Position numbers and translations under genes: made by a program
Notes under the pieces: model-generated
Seen by the model: the letters and a program-made list of their open reading frames with translations, nothing else
Database searches by the model: none
What the model was told of the DNA's origin: nothing
From: Pirellulaceae bacterium
GTDB lineage: Bacteria; Planctomycetota; Planctomycetia; Pirellulales; Pirellulaceae
DNA: 64,000 bases
Direction of reading: 5' to 3'
Assembly: GCA_022448645.1 (NCBI GenBank)
Contig: JAKVBZ010000013.1
Coordinates: 31,542 to 95,541, forward strand
In this document: positions 1 to 8,335 of the stretch, piece after piece
How the letters are laid out: each line of letters begins with the position of its first letter
Numbering within the stretch: the stretch's first letter is position 1

Positions 1-1
1 T

Positions 2-211
2 GGCGAAGATTTCAGTCGATATGGCAAAGCAGGAGTTCCCATCTTGATGTTTCGACTTGGGGCTGTCGATGGCAAACGTCTGGAACGCTACCGTCAGATT
101 GGTCAGCCATCACCTTCGCTGCATTCACCGACGTTTTATCCCGATGCCGAACAGGCTCTTGCGACAGGATTTTCAGTTCTGTCCGCCGCCGCTCTAGAAC
201 TCCTCCAATAA
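2..211 (+). CDS. M20-family amidohydrolase/peptidase, C-terminal end (partial)
   Basis: Only the last 69 codons are present; the reading frame is open from the left edge and stops with TAA at 209-211. The fragment begins with GEDFSRYG, the conserved motif near the end of M20D amidohydrolases (hippurate hydrolase / IAA-amino-acid hydrolase group), where the Glu and Asp sit by the metal site. It continues with the typical LHSPTF and an Ala-rich final helix. The family removes acyl groups from amino acids or opens N-acyl peptides with a di-metal centre. The substrate cannot be told from this end. The dimerisation and main catalytic parts lie outside the window. Confidence 0.75.
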   Translation, partial: GEDFSRYGKAGVPILMFRLGAVDGKRLERYRQIGQPSPSLHSPTFYPDAEQALATGFSVLSAAALELLQ

Positions 212-220
212 AAAAGTGGA

Positions 221-616
221 TTGCAAATCTTGAGGGCTAGATTAACCAGGACTGGACGGTTTTCTGTATATGTGGGCTACACAGCCCTGATGGCCAGTGT
301 GGCTTTGGGATTAACGCTGATGCGCCAACCTGTTATCACCTCGCTTTCTTTGCCAGATGCGGCTGGCGACTGGCAGGAATGGCGTGATGCTGCCGAGATG
401 TCAGCCGGCACGCAAGGGCCGGTTCAACGTAGGGTTCCCGAAGCTGTCGAACCGCCGCCGGTAATATGGCTGAGAGATTATTTTCCGATTTGTTTGCTGG
501 CAGTTCTCGGATCGGTCAGCATTCTCTTTATCATCATGGTATTGGCGATTCGAGGTGTTATGGCGCCGAACGTTTCGCCCCGTGAGGATACTTGCTTTCC
601 CGACAATCAGGGATGA
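221..616 (+). CDS. small hypothetical two-TM membrane protein
   Basis: A 131-residue frame opening with TTG ten bases after the preceding amidohydrolase gene, which suggests cotranscription. Two hydrophobic stretches are visible, about residues 17-35 and 87-113, separated by a polar, Pro/Arg-containing loop, so a two-pass membrane protein is likely. I do not recognise the family. The start is uncertain: there is no good ribosome binding site before the TTG, and the first in-frame ATG (residue 24) falls inside the first hydrophobic segment. It could be spurious, but the two clean hydrophobic segments argue for a real gene. Confidence 0.45.
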   Translation: MQILRARLTRTGRFSVYVGYTALMASVALGLTLMRQPVITSLSLPDAAGDWQEWRDAAEMSAGTQGPVQRRVPEAVEPPPVIWLRDYFPICLLAVLGSVSILFIIMVLAIRGVMAPNVSPREDTCFPDNQG

Positions 617-635
617 TTTGCATTTGAAACTGCAG

Positions 636-1493
636 CTAATCTCCATTTGTCGGCCCGTCCTCGTCGCTGTGATCATCCGTTGCCGCGCTTTTAGGTTGCA
701 AGATAAGTCGGACTTTTGTGCCACGTTTGGGAATGCGTTCGGAAAACGGTTCGTACTGTAGTGATGCGTTGTCCTGAGAACTGGCAACCGGAACATCCAG
801 CGTCGCGGTGGGAAAGTTCGAAACGCAGATCAGGTCACCACCTTCGGCCAAATAATGTTCCTGGTCGTCTTCGTCTTTCCAGAACTCACTTCCTGCAAAG
901 ACCCAGTTGTGTTCCATAGCCTGTCCAGTTTCTACGTGCCGGATCCATTGTTGTGCCGGACACTCTTGTGCTGTTCCGTTTTCATCCACCCACTGGACGA
1001 AAACGGAGATCTCCGTTCCGTCGGCAGGTTGGTATTCCGGTTGATATTGCACTGGATTACCAGGCTGAGCCCCCACGACTAGTAGGTAAGCATGAATGGT
1101 TGCTGCATGGCAGTCGACGGAAACGATAGATTCGTGATCTTTGGTGTCGGTTGGACAAGCGAACATCTCTAAAAGTGCTGTCCTCTGGCAGACTTGTCCA
1201 TCCACGATGACGGCTTTTCGTTTGAGATCAAACCAACACGATTCATCCGGAAACCAGCGTTGCCAATTTTTACTAGTCTTCGATAGGGCCTGTTCGTCCG
1301 CGACACTTGTTTCGGGTGCGGGAATTTCGTCGGTTTTCTGAACGGACGAGGTGTTGTTATTCGGTTTCTCCTCCACCGCCTGACAACCAGTGTTCGTCCC
1401 TAGCAGGCACACTGTTAACAAAGAAGGCCAAATCACTGGTCTCCATGGTCGTCGACGATTTGAATCGCCGTAAAGCATTTCGGTCATACTCAT
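636..1493 (-). CDS. YdjY-domain lipoprotein-like protein
   Basis: About 285 residues. The N-terminus has a basic stretch, a hydrophobic segment and a Cys in the context NTGC, compatible with lipoprotein export although the lipobox is imperfect. The central part carries the WFDLKRKAVIVDGQVC pattern and the following CPTDTKDHESI and HAYLLVVGAQPGNPV motifs, which are the hallmark of the YdjY domain found repeatedly in planctomycete secreted proteins. The function of this domain is unknown. The C-terminal tail is acidic and polar. An in-frame upstream Met at 1538 exists, but the ATG at 1493 (or 1487) puts the signal segment nearer the N-terminus. The gene stands alone, facing its left neighbour convergently. 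Confidence 0.7.
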   Translation of the reverse strand: MSMTEMLYGDSNRRRPWRPVIWPSLLTVCLLGTNTGCQAVEEKPNNNTSSVQKTDEIPAPETSVADEQALSKTSKNWQRWFPDESCWFDLKRKAVIVDGQVCQRTALLEMFACPTDTKDHESIVSVDCHAATIHAYLLVVGAQPGNPVQYQPEYQPADGTEISVFVQWVDENGTAQECPAQQWIRHVETGQAMEHNWVFAGSEFWKDEDDQEHYLAEGGDLICVSNFPTATLDVPVASSQDNASLQYEPFSERIPKRGTKVRLILQPKSAATDDHSDEDGPTNGD

Positions 1494-1697
1494 AATCCAA
1501 TGCGGAGTAATAGAGGGCGCAGTGTGACGATTTAGCAATGCGGAGAAATTGCGGAGACTGAGGGTGTCGCCATGCTGAGTTGAAATTGATAAGATAGTGA
1601 AACCGCATGCAGTACTCTGCTGGAAATCAACATTTGGAACGCTACGCGGCCTGCGTTCTCTATGGCCGAATTATACAGTAAAGGAAGAGCACCACGG

Positions 1698-3569
1698 ATG
1701 TCTACAGCAAGCTTGACGGAAGACTTTCAGGGTCAAACCTCAAAGAAAATCTCACGAAAACTTCAGGCGTTGAGGAAGAAACGCACGCCACATCAGAAAG
1801 TTTCGCCCTTCATTCCTTGGTCTCTCGAGGATGATGCCGATACACCACCGGTTTGCTGGTCGGAATGGCAAAAACATTTAGCTGAACGACGAGTCCCGGC
1901 CGACACATCAGAGATTTTTGCTTCTCGTAAGAATGTTTGCGTGTTGCTGTGGGGTATTGACGAATCCGAACTCGACCTCGAGTGTGCGGAGCTCATCCAT
2001 TTTCTGCAACGCGCCTCGCGGTCCAAACGTTTACGGAATTCTGCGGTACTGTTTGCCGACAGGTCGACTGATTTTATAGATTGGCATGTGGCGGCCAAAG
2101 AACGAGAACTTGATTGTGGTTTTGCGTTGGAGTGCCTCGCAATGGTTTACTGCCTGCCACGTTTGGCGGCGGCGCTGGAACCGGAGCCATGGTGGGACTT
2201 GTTCTCTGGGCTCGTACAAATCTCTACGGATGCAACAGCGTTGTCGTTGGATGATCAGCCTTTGTTACACCAACTTTTAGCAGGTGAATTGGCATTGGCA
2301 TTTCACTTCAGTTTTCCTGAGGTGAGTGTTCAACGAGATCTTGCCAAACAAGCACGCGATCAATTAAGTCTCGGAATGGTCGAGTTGTTGGATGGCGAAG
2401 GCCTTCCTCATGCTGACAATCTCATGCTATTACGTCCCCTGTTGGCATGTTGGTCTCGAGCTTACAGCTTGGGCGAAGCGACTGGCAAGCATGTAGTTCG
2501 CCGAGATGCCAGGGTTCAATACGAATGGTGCGTACGTCAAGCCATTCGGTTGACTCGAAGTGACGGTAGCCAATCATTGCAAGGTGGCGTCTCAGGAGGT
2601 TGGTGTCCGGATTTGTTCGATCTTGCCTTGGATCACTCTAACGATTCAGACGATGACGAAGTCGCACGTTTGTCACTTCCTGGTGTGCAGTCGCGACATC
2701 GTGGTGGGCGTTTTGACCAGTTACCATCAGCGAGTGTCCATTCAGAATGGGCGGAAGTATCGATACTGCGATCGTCGTGGCGACGTAAAAGCCATCGACT
2801 CACAGTGGCACACGCAAATCGTTCGTTGTATGGCGAGTTGGAAGCGAACGGCGAGGTATTGTGGTCTGGAGACTGGAATCTTCAGGTCCAGGCGGACGGC
2901 CAACCTATCCGAGTTGCTGGTGATTGGGAAGTGGTTTGCTGGTTTACGGATGAAGACGGCGACTATCTTGAGCTGGAAGCCGAATGTGAACGAGGATTTA
3001 CCTTGCAACGTCAGATGCTGTTGACACGGAAAGATAAGTTTTTCTATTCGGCAGATATTGTTATGGGAACGCAGCCTGCTGAACTGGAATATGCTTTAGG
3101 AATGCAACTTAGTGAGAACATTTCTTACTCACCGGATTCAGAGACGACAGAAGGGTTTCTTGTCAATCAGCGGGGACAGGCTTTAGCCCATGCGTTGCCA
3201 TTATCACTTCCGGAATGGCGCGACGCAGGTGGTCCGGGGCGTCTAGAGGTGGTTCAAGGCGCTCTAACGATGTCGCTTGCAGTCTCAGCACAACGGCTCT
3301 ATGTGCCGTTGTGGTTCGATCTTGATACTGGCAGGATGGGAAAGCCAGTCACTTGGCGTCAGCTCACGATTGCGGAAAAGCTACAACGCGTGTCGCCGGA
3401 CCAAGCTGTGGGGTTTCGCGTGCAAAAAGGTAAAAAACAATGGCTGATCTATCGCTCGCTGACTGAAAGAGCTAATCGGACGTTGTTGGGGCAGAACTTG
3501 TGCAGCGATAGTTTGATCGCCAGTTTTCGCCGCGATGGTACGACGGAAACGCTGGTCGAAATTGAATGA
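1698..3569 (+). CDS. hypothetical protein, 623 aa, with heparinase-like layout (weak)
   Basis: A long, clearly coding frame. I choose ATG 1698 because AAGGAAGAG lies 8 bases upstream; an in-frame ATG at 1662 would add 12 residues. No signal peptide or membrane segment is seen. The first ~300 residues are predicted mostly helical with many Leu/Trp; the last ~270 are rich in beta-type sequence with aromatic residues and alternating charges. This helical-then-beta layout resembles polysaccharide lyase/heparinase II-III-like proteins, but I see no convincing catalytic motif, so this is only a guess. It is followed 62 bases later by a YggS-type gene on the same strand. Confidence 0.6.
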   Translation: MSTASLTEDFQGQTSKKISRKLQALRKKRTPHQKVSPFIPWSLEDDADTPPVCWSEWQKHLAERRVPADTSEIFASRKNVCVLLWGIDESELDLECAELIHFLQRASRSKRLRNSAVLFADRSTDFIDWHVAAKERELDCGFALECLAMVYCLPRLAAALEPEPWWDLFSGLVQISTDATALSLDDQPLLHQLLAGELALAFHFSFPEVSVQRDLAKQARDQLSLGMVELLDGEGLPHADNLMLLRPLLACWSRAYSLGEATGKHVVRRDARVQYEWCVRQAIRLTRSDGSQSLQGGVSGGWCPDLFDLALDHSNDSDDDEVARLSLPGVQSRHRGGRFDQLPSASVHSEWAEVSILRSSWRRKSHRLTVAHANRSLYGELEANGEVLWSGDWNLQVQADGQPIRVAGDWEVVCWFTDEDGDYLELEAECERGFTLQRQMLLTRKDKFFYSADIVMGTQPAELEYALGMQLSENISYSPDSETTEGFLVNQRGQALAHALPLSLPEWRDAGGPGRLEVVQGALTMSLAVSAQRLYVPLWFDLDTGRMGKPVTWRQLTIAEKLQRVSPDQAVGFRVQKGKKQWLIYRSLTERANRTLLGQNLCSDSLIASFRRDGTTETLVEIE

Positions 3570-3631
3570 GCTATCTATTCACGGCGTACGGATTTTGAAA
3601 TACGCTCGAGTCATCATCGACACGACATAGC

Positions 3632-4324
3632 ATGTTATCCATTTCGGACAATCTATCACGTGTTCAGGAACGTATTGCTGCAGCAGCTGAAAAGGCCGGA
3701 CGCTGTGTCGAAGAAATACAGCTTATCGGAGTGACGAAGTATGTCGATTCTACAACGGCCGAATCGTTATTTGCGACGGGGTGCCAGCGGCTCGGAGAAA
3801 GCCGACCTCAGGAATTGTGGCAGAAGGCCAAAGATCTGACATCGAATTCAATCGAGTGGCACCTGATAGGCCATTTGCAGACGAATAAAGTACGGCGAAC
3901 CTTGCCTTTGGTACACCTGATACATTCGGTGGACTCGGCACGCCTACTGGCGGCCATCGACCAAGAAGCGGCATTGCTACGACAGCCAGCGAGGATCCTG
4001 CTTGAGATTAACGTATCCGGGGACGAAAATAAGCACGGATTCACGCCTGACGAAGCCGAAGTTCTTTTGCCGGGCCTTTCCGTTTATTCGAATGTGAAAG
4101 TAGCTGGATTGATGGCGATGGCTGCGTGGAAAAGCGATGCGGTCTCAGCACGAAGGGCCTTCGCCCGTCTACGCGAGTTGCGTGATCGCTGGCAGAAACA
4201 GGTGCCGGATGGCATCATGCTCAGAGAATTGTCGATGGGGATGACTGGTGACTTTGAGGAAGCGATTCTGGAAGGCTCCACGATGGTCCGTATTGGCTCT
4301 GCATTATTTGCTGATGCCGGGTAG
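3632..4324 (+). CDS. YggS/PLPBP family pyridoxal phosphate homeostasis protein
   Basis: A 230-residue protein of the size usual for the family. The PLP-binding Lys is K36 in GVTKYV. WHLIGHLQTNK follows at about 73-83, and the C-terminal phosphate-binding signature SMGMTGDFEEAI...EGSTMVRIGSALF is intact. The family folds as an alanine-racemase-like barrel without catalytic activity. It binds PLP and keeps free PLP and amino/keto-acid balance in the cytoplasm. The ATG at 3632 starts directly on the conserved N-terminal helix. In other bacteria this gene often neighbours cell-division or proline genes; here the neighbour is an orphan gene, so context adds nothing. Confidence 0.93.
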   Translation: MLSISDNLSRVQERIAAAAEKAGRCVEEIQLIGVTKYVDSTTAESLFATGCQRLGESRPQELWQKAKDLTSNSIEWHLIGHLQTNKVRRTLPLVHLIHSVDSARLLAAIDQEAALLRQPARILLEINVSGDENKHGFTPDEAEVLLPGLSVYSNVKVAGLMAMAAWKSDAVSARRAFARLRELRDRWQKQVPDGIMLRELSMGMTGDFEEAILEGSTMVRIGSALFADAG

Positions 4325-4469
4325 GTTGTTGCGGCCGACCAAGCACTTGTCAGTTGCCGATCGAATGTCATTCATGATTTGTGGCCCAATGGAGTCTCTA
4401 TGGGGAGTCTACATTTCTATTGGCCTATAGGTCCTAGGTAGGAATTTACGTTGGTTGTGAGTGGACGTG

Positions 4470-6608
4470 ATGTTGCGTAATGCCAGTTTGTATCTGTGTT
4501 TGAGTATTGTCACGCTGGCAGTCTACGGCAACGTTGCTCACCATGAATATTTGCTGCTGGATGATCGAGAGTACGTTGCCAATAACCGTCATGTTTCGAC
4601 GGGATTGACTTGGGAAAACATTTGCTGGGCGTTGACCAGCACGCATGCGTCTAACTGGCATCCTCTGACCTGGGTCTCCCATATGGTGGACTGTCAGTTG
4701 TTCGGTGCCGACGCGCCCGGGTGTTACCACTTGGTTAATCTGTGCTTACATATTGGAAACACGATCGGATTATGTTGGATTCTTCAACGAATGACAGGCT
4801 GTTTTTGGCGTCCAGCCTTCGTGGCAGCGGTATTTGCTTGGCATCCTTTGCATGTCGAATCAGTAGCCTGGATTTCTGAGCGGAAAGACGTCCTGGCGAT
4901 GTTTTTATGGCTAATCAGCATTGGATGTTATGTCGAATTTGTCCGCCAAAAGCGATGGAGCTGGTATGTGATAAGTTGTCTAGTTCTTGTTTTGGCGTTA
5001 CTGTCGAAACCGATGCCAGTTACAGCTCCGTTTTTGCTACTGCTATTTGACGTTTGGCCGCTACGGCGTTTGGTTATCTCGTCAGACATGCCGCATACGG
5101 TGACTTCTTCTATTTGGTATGTCACTGAAAGAGAAAAAAAAACAAAACGACACATTGGTAGCTGGTTGATTATTGAGAAGATACCCATGTTGGTGACGGT
5201 GCTGGCCGTTAGTGTGACAACGTTTGTCGTCCAGCATGGCAGCGGTTCGGTTCAGTCAGCCACCTGGTCGATTCGGTTCATCACGACGATCACAGCCTAC
5301 GTGCGTTACTTATGGCACACGGTCTGGCCCGTCCGTTTGGCTGTTCTATATCCAGCTGACGCGGATTCGTGGCCGCTTTGGCAAATCATGGCGGCTGTGG
5401 TGGTGCTGATTGGAATCACAGTACTTGTACTTCGCTCGTACCGTCGGCCGTATATGCTCGTCGGCTGGTTTTGGTACTTGGGTACACTGGTGCCGGTGAT
5501 CGGCTTTGTCACCATCGGCTACCATTCGATGGCGGATCGCTATACGTATATGCCGATGACAGGTTTGCTGGTGATGGTGGCTTGGGCGATCGGTGATGTT
5601 GTGGATAGCCAGCCAACCTACCGTTTATCTGCTACTTGGGGTGCTGCCGTTATTTTGTTGGCATGTGCTTGGTTGTGTCATCGTCAAGTAGGTTATTGGC
5701 GTGATAGCGAAACACTTTTCGAACGTACATTGGAGGTGACTGCAAGCAACTACGTTATTCATAACAACCTAGGAGCTGTCTATCTCCGAAAAAACCGAAG
5801 GTCCGATGCAATTTACCATTATGAACGTGCGATTCAAATTAATCACTTATATGCACAATCGTACGTCAACTTGGGAGCCGTGTTAGCTTCGCAGGGTTTG
5901 CGGCAGAAGGCAATTCAGAATTATCGTCGCGCTTTGAATTTATCCCCTAAGAATTCACGAGCCCATAACAACCTGGCGAATGCGTTTCGGGTAGAAGGCC
6001 GATGGGAAGAGGCAATGCATCACTTTCGAGAGGCTATAGAGAATGACCCTGACAGCGCAATCGTCCACGAAAATATAGGCGATGCGTTCCGTGCGCAGTC
6101 CCATTTTGACGAGGCGATCGTACACTATCGGCAGGTCATTCAACTTGTTGGTGAAGATGCGAGGATGCATTATCGGATAGGACAGGCGTTTGGAGGTTTG
6201 GGTGAGCATTTCAGAGCCATGGAGTATTTTGAGCGAGCCTTACAGTTGGACTCCACTATGGTTGATGCGGCGGTTGACCTGGGAATCAGTTGTTTGCAGG
6301 TGGGCATGTATGAACGAGCTATTGAAGTGCTTCGACAGGTGATAAAACAGCACTCACGGCACGTAGATGCTCATCTCAATCTTGGGACTGCCCTTCATCT
6401 GGCGGGAAAAAGCCAACAAGCGGTGAGCCAATTCCAACAGGTATTGAATTGGTATCCCGACCACGCAAAGGTGCACAACAACTTGGGTGTGATCTACCAA
6501 GCGATGGGGCAATCCGAAAAAGCTAGAGAATCCTACCAGCGAGCGTTTGAACTTGATCCCCAGGACGCTACGGCTAAATCGAACTTGGATAAGCTAAAAC
6601 AAGACTAG
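4470..6608 (+). CDS. TMTC-like GT-C membrane glycosyltransferase with C-terminal TPR repeats
   Basis: About 712 residues; GTG codons at 4461 and 4467 are alternative starts. The N-terminal ~410 residues form roughly ten membrane segments with the conserved DDREYV, NWHPLTWVSHM, HPLHVESVAWISERKDVL and KPMPVTAPF motifs of bacterial proteins related to eukaryotic TMTC O-mannosyltransferases. The acidic DD after the first helix is the likely catalytic site of a GT-C fold enzyme using a polyprenyl-phosphate sugar. Residues ~425-705 hold about eight 34-residue TPR units facing a soluble compartment. The likely role is sugar transfer onto exported proteins, by analogy. An A9 run at 5134-5142 lies in the coding sequence. 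The gene is monocistronic and converges on greA. Confidence 0.85.
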   Translation: MLRNASLYLCLSIVTLAVYGNVAHHEYLLLDDREYVANNRHVSTGLTWENICWALTSTHASNWHPLTWVSHMVDCQLFGADAPGCYHLVNLCLHIGNTIGLCWILQRMTGCFWRPAFVAAVFAWHPLHVESVAWISERKDVLAMFLWLISIGCYVEFVRQKRWSWYVISCLVLVLALLSKPMPVTAPFLLLLFDVWPLRRLVISSDMPHTVTSSIWYVTEREKKTKRHIGSWLIIEKIPMLVTVLAVSVTTFVVQHGSGSVQSATWSIRFITTITAYVRYLWHTVWPVRLAVLYPADADSWPLWQIMAAVVVLIGITVLVLRSYRRPYMLVGWFWYLGTLVPVIGFVTIGYHSMADRYTYMPMTGLLVMVAWAIGDVVDSQPTYRLSATWGAAVILLACAWLCHRQVGYWRDSETLFERTLEVTASNYVIHNNLGAVYLRKNRRSDAIYHYERAIQINHLYAQSYVNLGAVLASQGLRQKAIQNYRRALNLSPKNSRAHNNLANAFRVEGRWEEAMHHFREAIENDPDSAIVHENIGDAFRAQSHFDEAIVHYRQVIQLVGEDARMHYRIGQAFGGLGEHFRAMEYFERALQLDSTMVDAAVDLGISCLQVGMYERAIEVLRQVIKQHSRHVDAHLNLGTALHLAGKSQQAVSQFQQVLNWYPDHAKVHNNLGVIYQAMGQSEKARESYQRAFELDPQDATAKSNLDKLKQD

Positions 6609-6647
6609 AGGAGTGTTCTAAGAATAAGCTGTGGTTGTGTGAGAAAT

Positions 6648-6676
6648 CTGGCTTTCCGACAGCCCAGGAAGGCCAG
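6648..6676 (-). terminator. hairpin between convergent TMTC-like gene and greA
   Basis: Arms CTGGCTTTCC (6648-6657) and GGAAGGCCAG (6667-6676) pair over 10 positions with one G-U type pair. Read on the minus strand the stem is followed by ATTTCTC, a weak U-rich stretch, so it probably ends greA. It could serve both genes. Confidence 0.5.
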
Positions 6677-6728
6677 CCTAGATCTGTGCCAGCTGATTTT
6701 GTGGTTGCCAAAAAACTTAGTTCGAATA

Positions 6729-7211
6729 CTAACCGAAATCGTATTCGATTTTGACAATCTCGTATTTGATAGTGCCCTTAGGCACAGGGATTTCCGCGGA
6801 GTCACCCACCTTCTTGCCTATTAGGCCCTGGCCGATTGGGCTGGTGACAAGAATCTTTCCGCTGTCGTAGTCTTCTTCTCCAGCCCCGACGAGCGTATAT
6901 GTTTCTTCTTCGTCAAAATCGAGGTCCTTTACGACGACGGTAGCGCCGAACGCAATCTCCTCCTGATTGATTTTGGAAACGTCGATAATGGTTGCTCGAG
7001 CCAATTTGTCGCGAAGAAGATTTATTTTGGCCTGTAGCATTCCTTGGTTTTCGCGTTGAGCATGATATTCGGCATTCTCACTGAGATCACCTTCGCTGCG
7101 CGCACTGGCAATTTTCTCTGCGATTGCGGGCATCTCGACATTTTCCAAATGGTCAATCTCGGCTTTGATTTTGTTATAGCCTTCACGACTCATCGGAACC
7201 TGATCTGACAT
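6729..7211 (-). CDS. greA: transcription elongation factor GreA
   Basis: 160 residues, the normal GreA size. The N-terminal coiled coil carries the acidic tip GDLSENAEY, whose Asp and Glu place the metal in the RNA polymerase secondary channel for RNA cleavage. The C-terminal FKBP-like domain has [16 protein letters not shown]. GreA rescues backtracked RNA polymerase by stimulating cleavage of the RNA 3' end. The upstream region holds an unusual A/T inverted repeat (7259-7285) that may be part of the leader. The neighbours on the same strand are a zinc-ribbon protein and rpoD. Confidence 0.97.
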   Translation of the reverse strand: MSDQVPMSREGYNKIKAEIDHLENVEMPAIAEKIASARSEGDLSENAEYHAQRENQGMLQAKINLLRDKLARATIIDVSKINQEEIAFGATVVVKDLDFDEEETYTLVGAGEEDYDSGKILVTSPIGQGLIGKKVGDSAEIPVPKGTIKYEIVKIEYDFG

Positions 7212-7258
7212 GGTATTACTTTCCAGTATCCTTAAGTAACCTAGAAACCTCAGACGTA

Positions 7259-7285
7259 ATTTTTTTGATGGGATATCAAAAAAAT
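7259..7285. repeat. perfect A/T-rich inverted repeat upstream of greA
   Basis: ATTTTTTTGAT (7259-7269) and ATCAAAAAAAT (7275-7285) are perfect inverted copies separated by GGGAT. The repeat lies 47 bases upstream of the greA start and abuts the terminator of the zinc-ribbon gene. It could be a weak hairpin, part of a bidirectional terminator, or a protein-binding site. Confidence 0.6.
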
Positions 7286-7312
7286 AGGCGACCTTTCCTG
7301 GGAAGAGGCCGC
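7278..7312 (-). terminator. terminator after the zinc-ribbon gene
   Basis: On the minus strand a GCGGCC-type stem (7304-7312 with 7288-7296) is followed by A and then seven T (7278-7284). It sits 71 bases past the stop of the zinc-ribbon gene and before greA, so the two genes are probably separate transcription units. Confidence 0.6.
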
Positions 7313-7382
7313 TATGGATTTCTGTAACCGTCGATTATTTTATCGTAAACTTGCGCACCAAGTAAAGATGTCGTGGGACAGA

Positions 7383-8093
7383 TTAGCCTTCATCTTCGGC
7401 GAGATACAGCATACGGCCACACGACTTGCAAAATACCGGCCGGGCCATATGCAATTCGTTGGACATTTGAGGCGTAATCATTTGGTAGCATCCACCACAC
7501 ATATTACTTTCTACTGTCGTTAAGGCATCGTCGCCTCGTGCTTTGACAACACGTTCGTATTCCGTCTTGAAATCATCGGGTAATTCTTTTTCGGCAATGA
7601 CCAATTCATTCAACAAACGAGCTACTTCTTCTTCCAATCCTTTGTGTTTTTCCGAGATCTTATTTTGTAGTTTTTGAATGTCTGTTGCAGTTTTGTCGAC
7701 TTTGTCTTTTGATTCTGTGGTTACGTTCTGTAACACATCGATATTTTCCATGCACTCAAGGATTTCATCGGACAAAACACTAGTCGCCATTTCGTCAGCA
7801 GCGATTTGTTCAATAAGAGTTTGATATTCTTTGTTGGTACTGCATTCATTTCGCTTGCGCTTCATGTCTTCGATTCGATCTTCGCTTGCTTTCAGCTGAA
7901 GTTGCTTTTGATCAGATTGGACACGAGCTTGAGTCAGGTTTTCTTGATTGGCATCAAAGGCCTGAGTTAAGCGGTCGAGATTGACGTTTGCTGCTGCGAG
8001 TTGTTTCGGGCCACGTGCCATGTTTTCCCGCATGTCCGTCAAGTCTCTATGAATTTGATGCAGTTTTCGCAAAGCATCTGCGGTGACATTCAT
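7383..8093 (-). CDS. coiled-coil protein with C4-type zinc ribbon
   Basis: About 236 residues from ATG 8093, which has GGAGG 12 bases upstream; a longer frame extends to 8150 but lacks a ribosome site. Residues ~1-175 are heptad-rich coiled coil. The C-terminus carries CGGCYQMITPQM...CKSCGRMLYL, a four-Cys zinc ribbon of the zf-RING_7 type. Such proteins are widespread in bacteria and are usually annotated as putative nucleic-acid-binding proteins; the exact role is not established. It follows rpoD on the same strand, separated by a strong terminator. Confidence 0.85.
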   Translation of the reverse strand: MNVTADALRKLHQIHRDLTDMRENMARGPKQLAAANVNLDRLTQAFDANQENLTQARVQSDQKQLQLKASEDRIEDMKRKRNECSTNKEYQTLIEQIAADEMATSVLSDEILECMENIDVLQNVTTESKDKVDKTATDIQKLQNKISEKHKGLEEEVARLLNELVIAEKELPDDFKTEYERVVKARGDDALTTVESNMCGGCYQMITPQMSNELHMARPVFCKSCGRMLYLAEDEG

Positions 8094-8231
8094 CAGGTAA
8101 ATGGTCCTCCAGTGTTCGGTAAACGCGACACGAGCGATAATTCCTTTCAATAATAGTCTATTCTTATGAAAGTCTCAAAAGGGGGCATGGTGACTTTCTG
8201 CGAGGTGAGGGCGAGATATCACGAAGTTACA

Positions 8232-8262
8232 GGAAAAACGCCGGCCAAAAATGACCGGCGTT
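8232..8262 (-). terminator. rho-independent terminator after rpoD
   Basis: Arms AACGCCGG (8237-8244) and CCGGCGTT (8255-8262) pair perfectly around a 10-base loop. On the minus strand the stem runs into TTTTT (from 8238 down to 8234). It lies 74 bases beyond the rpoD stop. Confidence 0.8.
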
Positions 8263-8335
8263 GAGTGGGAATAGTGCGTGATAGCGGCTTGTTTTGCCCA
8301 GTCCTTTCGTTGTCAGGCAAGCCGGGTCAGCAGAG

